Origin: Fasciolopsis buskii
Taxonomy: Eukaryota; Platyhelminthes; Trematoda; Plagiorchiida; Fasciolidae
DNA: 64,000 nt
NCBI GenBank assembly: GCA_008360955.1
Contig: LUCM01008148.1
Coordinates: forward strand, 186,001 to 250,000
Direction: 5' to 3'
Shown: positions 57,316-64,000 of the stretch, one piece after another
Numbering within the stretch: the stretch's first letter is position 1
Layout: each line of letters begins with the position of its first letter
Program-made: the position numbers and the translations under genes
Notes under the pieces: generated by a model
Seen by the model: the letters and a program-made list of their open reading frames with translations, nothing else
Databases searched by the model: none
Told to the model about the DNA's origin: nothing

Positions 57316-58107
57316 TTATGAACCCATTGATGGAAGATATCCACTGAGCAAGCGGTTTACTCAAAGACAGGTAGGTAGTTTTAATTTATCCCTTTTCGTG
57401 ACTCTCAAACATCCCTTGGTGTGACACAGCCTTTGTTGATGGCTTACCCAAATATAAGCAGTCAGTAGCACCTGGAAAGACAATGGGTAGAGGGATGGCG
57501 AAGTTATCTCCGGTTCCTCCAAATGAAGAACCTATTGGACCTACAAAACCAATCGGAAATAATCATGATAGGAAGGACAACAGATCCAAGTAGATGGATT
57601 TTCATTCAGCCGTGCCTTGCTGTCTTATGATCAGGTTCTTGTTAGAACCAAAAGGCTTTGGTTCGTCCTTCTGCTCATTTGCTGGACTCACTTCCCGTCC
57701 TCCTGAAAAGATTTTAATAAATAGCATAAAAACAATGCAGTCCGCACTGGATCACTCATCGCATAGGGTAATGAGGACCGCGTTATCCATTGCTTCGGGC
57801 TTGGTGGGTAGTGTTGGACATGTGTCTGCTCCGAGTTCATGTGTTAGCGCCCCATTGCCTTGTGAGTGAGACCTGAGCCAAAGGCTCAGGTTAGGGTCCC
57901 AAAGCAGGACCTCTTCTGCTGTGTAGGCAGCTGCGGGTTACCGATAAGCCGAATACCTCCAGCATATTTTCTACAGGGAACCTTCCTAATTTCCATTCTT
58001 CCAATGCAGGGGCCACGCAAGTTCCCACAAATAACAATGATTCGATGGATCCACTTGATGGGAACATCAGTGGAAGGGGAAGAAATAATTTGGCATGCAT
58101 TGCATAA
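57316..58107 (+). CDS. Four-exon 3' end of an unknown gene with micro-introns
   Basis: Four pieces join in one frame: 57316-57374, 57430-57589, 57635-57861 and 57977-58107 (TAA). Introns are about 55, 45 and 115 bp, all GT-AG. The 45-bp intron (57590-57634) joins AA|G to make Lys. The third has an excellent donor (GTGAGT, 57862) and acceptor (TTTTCTACAG, 57976). The first join needs the donor at 57375 (GTAGTT) rather than the stronger GTAGGT four bases earlier, so exon 1 is least sure. The product is at least 191 residues with no start seen: YEPIDGRYPLSKRFTQRQ in exon 1; a Pro/Gly/Lys-rich part (KLSPVPPNEEPIGPTKPIGN); a Ser-rich, mildly helical part (INSIKTMQSALDHSSHRVMR); and an Asn/Gly/Ser-rich tail (NNNDSMDPLDGNISGRGRNN). 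It is probably disordered. The family is unknown. Confidence 0.55.
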
Positions 58108-58859
58108 AACTGTGTTCATTTACTTACCTGCCTTCAAAATCCGCAAGTTCAACCAGACAGGCAGCTGCCTCGATTAGAATTCTTGAAAATTTTGAGAAAA
58201 ATGTATGTTGTTTCCAAAAGGCCCACAGAAGATCCCATTTCCAGAATCATTCTTTGAAAGCTAAATGCAACCTAATTCTCTAGCTCTACTCTACATTAAT
58301 CCAGTGATTCGGTAACGAGCAACCCTGATCATGCATACAGCTGGGTATCTCTAAGCACGAGAGCCGAGTGTCCACTGTTAGACTGAAGCTCCGTCAACAG
58401 TTGACTTTTTGCTTTTCGTTTGGTTAGTTTTGTACTTATCACTATCAGTTGACTGAAGCCTCTTCTTCTGCTCACTGTAAGTGTGCATGCCTACTAACAG
58501 GAGCTCATTGAGAAAAGCACAATTAGGCAAAAAAGCTCGTTTTCAGTGATCCGTACCCACGCCATCACAGCACTATATATTTGGAAAAAAATCACTTTAG
58601 GAAGGATTGGATTAGTCAGATAAAAATATGGGCGGGAAAGGGATTTGTGGTGTTACATGCATAACCTGAATACACAAAAACGTGTTGTGTTAATTGTTTT
58701 GTTGTCAGGGCTTTGCATTGGGATGGGGGAGTTGAAGCGCAACCACAAATTGTTTTTGAGAGCACAGTGGAAGATTGTGAAGACGGATTGCGACAGCTTC
58801 CGCAGAGCTCTTCTGAGCCTAAGAAAGAATTCTGTCGAAAATGATCCCGACTACTCCGA
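58108..58859. other. No gene seen; 3' flank and start of LINE decay
   Basis: Frames overlap on both strands at 58616-59014, where the minus frame is a shadow of the decayed plus-strand LINE. Nothing else is supported. Confidence 0.3.
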
Positions 58860-60730
58860 ATGCTGCATTCACGAACTCTGTGCTTGTTACTAGTTATTTT
58901 TATGTCCAACTTGGCTATATGGTGGGAATAAAGAGGTACATTAGACGCCCATTTTCTGCCCTTGCCTGTCGCGCCGACAACAGTGATCTCCCCATCCAAG
59001 TTCGTTCCGACCACAGGTCACTGCTAGCGAACACCGGTCTCTATGATAACGTCGGCTCATTTGGGGCCCTCCGCCGCTTTCACCGGGTTGGGACTAGATT
59101 TTTCACAATGCCTTCAGCAATCTTTGACTTAGGTTGGTCGAAGACTGTCGGTCGCTATGGTCCACATACGTGATCTGAGGTCATGTTTTAGTGGGAGGTT
59201 GTTTTTGCTTACGCTTAGTCACTGGTCATCAACTCGGCAACCATCCCCCGTGCACAGCTGATTATGGACGATAATCGCCGAATTCGGTTGTGAAGGGGGC
59301 TTTCACCCTGGTCACTGTCGCAGCAATCTGCCAAGGATCCAAAAGAATATTGGAAGCAGTTCAAATAACCTTGCATTCAACAGAAACTGTCCAGCAGGCC
59401 CGCAGAACGTGTTAACCGATGAATATGTTTGTCTTCAGTGGTTCCCTTTGATGCCTTCAGATTAGTCCCCCGAGTGTCGTATGCATGAACTCCTGGGACG
59501 TAAACCGGCCAACAGCCTTAGAAATGATCAGCAGCAGTGGTGGAGGTGTACTTAAATGGAAAAGGCTGCGGCTATCGTCAGTAGTCACAACAGTTGCCAA
59601 CTGATTAGGAACACTGGTCCATGGAAGCTGTGCAAGTGAGTTGATCAAGAAATCCGACGGCTGACCGATTCACACCCAGGAGCACCAGCTAAAGTTTGGG
59701 GATGAACACTACAAGGAACAATTTATTCAGCCCAGTGCCACAGTGGAGCTCCCGCTGAAGGTAGATACCAGTACTCCATCAGAAATGGACCAGATGAGTA
59801 GTCTCTGTCCTTCTTTAAGTGTCGCTGGCAAAGTGATAAAATCAGAGCTTACAAAGCTACTAGAACCGCTTAAGGCAAAGGAACAGTATCCTCAAGATTG
59901 GTGTAAATCGGTGTTTGTGAGATTTACAAGAAAGGTAATAGGTTCTCATATAAAAATCATAAAGGAATTCGTGGCAAACATCCCATACAACGTGCTCATG
60001 GGCATAACCCTCCGCTTAGTACCCAGTACTCGCGAAAGGTTTGCGCGTGAAAACCAAGCCAGTTTCCGGCCCGGTTCTGCCATCGATCTTAGAAGGTAAA
60101 CAAACTGCGCGGGTCCAGGACTTCTGCCTTTATAGATTTAGAAGCACCATTGGACTCTAGATCGTACAGTTACTTGACGTTACCCCTTATTAAATGTTGC
60201 CCTATAAAACTTCACTTTACTCATCCAGTGTCTGCATGTAAAGAGCTGAAGTAGAGGTCGGTTTTACGGCAATCTTTCACTTGAGTTCGCCACGAGAATA
60301 AGCGTTCCTCATAGTTGTCTTCAGTTTTTATCCTATGCTTTGCAGTTGATACGTTACTGGAAATCATTCTAGCCTCCTGTGCAATGAGTTGTATTAATAT
60401 TTGCTCAGGCACTCGACTGTCTTGCTTGTAGCATACGGACGGCAGTGTCCTACTGAGTAAAGATCTAAATATGTTACCGTTTCTCCTCGGTGGTCTACCC
60501 GATAATGTAGATATGCCTGGAATGCATTTCGTACCTATGAAATGTAAAATGCTGCAAATGGATTTGATTTTCTCAAAGCCGAACTTTGTTCTTGTAGGCA
60601 AGGTGCTGGGGGAATCAGATAAGACAGTTACAATTCAGGCGGTAATGATATATAAAATGAAGTTTTCCTGACCAATACTGGGAAGTGTATCCACTTCACA
60701 TTTGTTCCTCCCTGAATGGTGAAGAAGGTA
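58860..60730 (+). mobile_element. LINE retrotransposon, decayed, plus strand
   Basis: Endonuclease remnants lie at 58890-59170: YIRRPFSALACRADNSDLPI, then QVRSDHRSLLANTGLYDN, matching the GRF-x-A-xRxDNGxRLxQVCSDHRLFLANTxF block of this LINE family. RT follows at 59743-60099: KVIKSELTKLLEPLKAKEQY, PQDWCKSVFVRFTRKV, and ARENQASFRPGSAIDLRR (the EQAGFRPGR block). A later RT block lies at 60471-60671: VDMPGMHFVPMKCKMLQMDL. Stops and frame changes are frequent. The 5' and 3' ends are not defined. It appears to be of the same broad family as the element at 35720-39006. Confidence 0.7.
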
Positions 60731-61030
60731 AAGAGTATAAACTGTGGATTAACGTCCGATTCTTCTGATCGAATTCACCTAAACCGCATTGCAGATCAGT
60801 TGACCAAATTATCGATAAATTGTATTAAGACGTTTGTACGTCGAACAAAAAAAATTTACTAAGCTAGTGTAAGCATAATACCCATAAATTCTACTAAAAG
60901 ATATTTTTCTAGCAAAGTCCACGACAGAAGGTGGCAGGAACAGGAAGGGAAAGAAGTAAACTACGGAGACTGTGTCAGCCTCCGGAGATTTCGAGAACTT
61001 TCTCATTTTATTGACTACTCAGCCGAAAAA
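60731..61030. other. No gene seen
   Basis: Probably the decayed 3' part of the LINE; no motif is clear. Confidence 0.3.
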
Positions 61031-61043
61031 GTGACTGAAAACA

Positions 61044-61275
61044 GAATTGGCTAGTTACAACACATGTCTGGCTAATATCCGTGAAAATCTCGTTATTGAC
61101 AAAAACGTATTTTCGTGCATGAACGTTATCGGCATGAAGTACATTATTACAGTCAACGGTGGGATGGTTGTTGATTTTAACGGGACTGACAGGACACTCG
61201 ACAATGATCTGTCGGACAATATCACGACGTTTTACCTTCAAAGCAGCAGAGTAGGGTTCTTCAGCCTCGGGTAGT
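61044..61275 (+). CDS. Protein-like open frame, possible exon
   Basis: About 76 codons from NTCLANIRENLVIDKNVFSC through MKYIITVNGGMVVDFNGTDR to VGFFSLG and TAG. The composition is that of an extracellular or beta-rich domain, with two Cys and an Asn-Gly-Thr site. The acceptor (TTGGCTAG at 61047) lacks a pyrimidine tract, and CGG|GTAGTT at the end could be a donor. The opposed minus frame at 61008-61241 is less protein-like. No family is recognised. Confidence 0.32.
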
Positions 61276-62842
61276 TTCTTTAATTGTCAGCTTTTAACTG
61301 GCCATGAACACCATTCTAAAAGTTAGTTTATCGTGTCATTTCTGTACCAAATGGAGTCACACTGTGTTATTTCTTAAAACGTAATTGTAACAAAACATTT
61401 CCTATGACTAAAAGGAGAAAATGAGTAAGCACGTAATCTGCAGAGTAGTGTTAAACTGCCTTGGTCCATAAAGTAGACAAGAAGCTAGCATGGAAAACGA
61501 ATATGATAGATTTACATGATAAGAGGTATAAAATGGTCCATTTAGCACGAAAAATGTCCTAGGGTAGCAACCGGTGTGATTTTTGACACGATCCATGGTG
61601 CATCGGGACCCGCATAAATGATGATCTGCTGCTGAACCCGATTATTTCTTAAAGAAGATCCATCAATTTATAGGCGGAAAGCCCTAATATCCACTGATTA
61701 AAACCGCAGTTACTTACCATGGCCCGTTAATAGAAAGTCCAGTTTGGGAGAAACCGTGGAAAATAATCATTGAACTGCAGAGGTAATAAAAATAAAAACT
61801 GCACTCCGGGGAGCTTCGAGCTATTCTTTGGGCGTTTTGGAGCCACTTAATTAAGTTGAAAACACTGATTTCTATACTTCAGGATTTTGATAAGATGTGA
61901 AGGGGTGGGTGTCATAGATGGCAAGAATTTCACCCATAGCATGTGTATCCAGAAATCTAAGGAGCTAGTTGAGATTGAATAAGTGGCTTCGACCTTTCAA
62001 ACAAAAGTCATCGACAGCTGCGGAACCGTGGTACTTTCACTGACTATAACGGCTATTGTAACAATACACGCGCAAAAGCCAGCTCTTTCTTACTGTACTA
62101 ACCTCACATATTATTTCCTAAAAAAAAAAAACAAACGCAAATAAGCACAGAAATATGGTCCTTTTGTTCATACTCTGCGCAACTTTTATCATTGATATGT
62201 TGCATCGCCTGGTTGCTTAATAGTACACTGGCTGCGGTATATTCTCGCCGGCTACCACTAAAAAACAGACTTTACATTCTTTCCGATGACTTTTGATCCT
62301 GTCACGGCTTATTTTCAAATACGTGGGCTCAACGAAATGCACACTTATTCGCTAACACCGCCTCATGGCCGAACTTAGTAGGCCCTCAGGTGATACAATG
62401 ATTTACGATCCATAGTTGCGCTTTCGTGCTCGTCATTGGCGGAAAACCTACCCCAGTATCTTGCAAGTGCAGAAAGCGGTTTGATTGTCCTGAAGCTTTT
62501 TCTTGCTACCTGGAATTACCAATGTATTCCCCGTGCCTTGTTCCATTACTCTCTTTCCTGGACTCTTTTGGAAATATTTTCACTTCTATCATCTCAACAT
62601 ACCAGTGTTAATGTGCCTATTTATCCCCCCTACCTATCGGACTTTGGATGTTCGCAATCGACGTGTTGGCAATTGCGTCAAATTTCCTATGACTGAAGCA
62701 TTTCATAGACTTAACCTACCTGATGAGACCCATTTTATTGACTTCTCATTCGTCCTCCTTCCCTCATTCCGAATTTAGATCAATCTCTTCGGGTACAGCA
62801 TCCTTCCAGTTTTGTATTTCATTTATCACGAATGAGTCCTGA
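61276..62842. other. No supported gene
   Basis: Three overlapping plus frames at 62426-62778 are open at the same place. They precede the Penelope remnant and may be decayed element sequence. A poly-A run of 12 lies at about 62119-62130. Confidence 0.3.
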
Positions 62843-63148
62843 ATGCTTAAGTGGAGGGTACAAAGGAATATCTTTGAAGTAGCATTGGAGGAAAACGTTT
62901 ATTCTATTCGTGAGAAAGTTTGCAACTTAAAGGCAATAAACAGTACAGTCCTACGACACAGGGTCGACAGCGGGCATTCAATTGATCAGGTAACAATAAT
63001 GACAGGACCACCGAGGATTAAAACCAGAAGCAAAAGGAAACCAATTTTGATGGGTGCTGAATGCATGCGAATTACACTGTTAAAACCGGAACTACGCATT
63101 CAACGGAACCATTTACTAACGCTTTTGTCGGAAAAACTGACACGATAA
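62843..63148 (+). mobile_element. Penelope-like element, endonuclease C-terminal remnant
   Basis: The frame carries AINSTVLRHRVDSGHSIDQV and MGAECMRITLLKPELRIQRN, which match the C-terminal part of Penelope-like GIY-YIG proteins (AIxxHxxxTGHxID ... AExxAIxLLKPELCIQ). The usual Cys reads Arg. The GIY-YIG core itself is not seen upstream. It is of the same class as 6777-7166 but a different, better preserved segment. Confidence 0.55.
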
Positions 63149-63226
63149 TCCCCGATACATGAGTACTCTCTACTAAATAATTTTCTGGTTCATTTTATTC
63201 TCACAAATTCGCCTGGTTTTATTCAG

Positions 63227-63451
63227 TCACACATTTGTGAGCACGAATGCGTTGTCACCTACCCCTCGACCTATGGAACTTTGGTCGCCTGTCAAGATTT
63301 TAAGTACGTTGCACCCACGCAGTACAAGCAACAGCTGCACACTTTTACCCATGCTAACCTATACCATAGATGTAAATCCCTGAGCCGTCTGTATCAGCAT
63401 GGTCAAGGGCTACCATTCCAACTTTCCGAATTGCATCATCCAATCAAATAA
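63227..63451 (+). CDS. Candidate last exon, unknown protein
   Basis: GCCTGGTTTTATTCAG (to 63226) opens a 74-codon frame to TAA at 63449-63451. The peptide starts SHICEHECVVTYPSTYGTLV and includes DFKYVAPTQYKQQLHTFTHA and LYHRCKSLSRLYQHGQGLPF. It is Cys- and His-containing and clearly not low complexity. An AATAAA lies at 63699-63704. It could instead be leftover element sequence downstream of the Penelope remnant. Confidence 0.38.
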   Translation, partial: SHICEHECVVTYPSTYGTLVACQDFKYVAPTQYKQQLHTFTHANLYHRCKSLSRLYQHGQGLPFQLSELHHPIK

Positions 63452-63870
63452 CGTATTACAGAGTTCATTGAATTCTGCGAACTACGTTTGTCTGTAGATC
63501 ATGTTTTCCTCCTTATATTACCTTTTCCGGCTACTTCCGCGTCGACTGCTGTTGCTCATCCAACTAGATACTTATTAAAGTTATAACCGTAGAGTTATGC
63601 GTGGCACACAATTTTGCTTAATAGAACCACTGAATAATCAGGCAAAACCAAGGTCTATGAGTCCCACAAGAAATCGTTTCGTAAGCAAATAGCTCACAAA
63701 TAAAACTGAAAACAACAGTAATAATGACAATACTTTTATTGCCTTTTAACTTATTGAACTAGAAATGTGCAACCTTTCAGAGAAGAGGTCGCAGTCACCA
63801 GAAGGCTGCTAAATGTGGAAGTGATTGAAACTGGGAGGATTCTAACGCCGCCATCCACCCCTGTGACTAC

Positions 63871-63915
63871 CGCCATCCTGCGTACGAATAATTAGCATCC
63901 GAAGGCAGGATGGCG
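63871..63915. repeat. Perfect 11-bp hairpin
   Basis: CGCCATCCTGC (63871-63881) pairs perfectly with GCAGGATGGCG (63905-63915) around a 23-nt loop. A second CCGCCATCC lies just upstream (63848-63856). It may be the end of a small inverted-repeat element that continues past the window. Confidence 0.6.
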
Positions 63916-64000
63916 ATGGAAAAAGGTTGGCGAAGGTTTTTTTCCCAAACTCTTACAACCATAGTTAGAAGGACACAGAACGAGAAAAGGAGATGTGAGG

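Noticed and set aside
58616..59014. 132-codon minus frame
   Set aside because: The plus strand here carries LINE endonuclease motifs; the minus frame has none.
1..64000. Bacterial-type operons, CRISPR arrays, rRNA or intact tRNA genes
   Set aside because: I saw no ribosome-binding-site-led gene clusters, no regularly spaced repeats, no rRNA words and no complete cloverleaf on either strand.

Overview
The window looks like repeat-rich eukaryotic nuclear DNA, most likely from a parasitic flatworm (a trematode-like genome). Grounds: almost no long open frames, short exons with GT-AG introns, several phase-compatible micro-introns of about 45-55 bp, and many decayed BEL/Pao, LINE and Penelope-like elements whose protein motifs resemble those I know from fluke genomes. 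The species call is inference. I see no bacterial operons, rRNA, CRISPR array or intact tRNA.

Layout. 1-6.2 kb: candidate host exons on both strands (1864-2035 +; 3106-3360, 3617-3845 and 4527-5408 -). 6.8-7.2 kb: Penelope-like endonuclease remnant (-). 8.5-10.1 kb: a near-identical inverted repeat with 418-bp arms and a 742-bp spacer. 10.1-18.2 kb: mostly non-coding, with one trinucleotide-rich tract, a tRNA-derived SINE-like stretch and two candidate exons. 18.26-23.41 kb: one decayed BEL/Pao retrotransposon with gag, protease, RT, RNase H and integrase in order. 23.7-24.9 kb: a three-exon 3' gene end (+). 27.09-28.82 kb: a large first coding exon with an N-myristoylation signal (+). 30.5-32.4 kb: two LINE fragments in opposite orientation. 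35.7-39.0 kb: a nearly complete but dead LINE (-). 40.55-40.68 kb: an imperfect hairpin with a hammerhead-ribozyme-like core. 46.28-46.95 kb: 3' exons of a putative KH-like RNA-binding protein (+). 53.1-54.0 kb: host exon candidates (+). 54.8-55.8 kb: second copy of the 968-bp LINE 5' segment seen at 31.5-32.4 kb. 57.3-58.1 kb: a four-exon gene end with micro-introns (+). 58.9-60.7 kb: a third LINE (+). 61.0-63.7 kb: a protein-like frame, a second Penelope remnant and a candidate last exon.

The host gene pieces do not form a shared pathway that I can see. They are fragments of genes, some probably with large introns filled with transposons. All retroelement copies are broken by stops and frame changes. 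No clearly new biological system is evident. The observations most worth follow-up are the long inverted repeat, the hammerhead-like hairpin, the duplicated LINE 5' segment that shares a disabling stop, and the micro-intron gene models.
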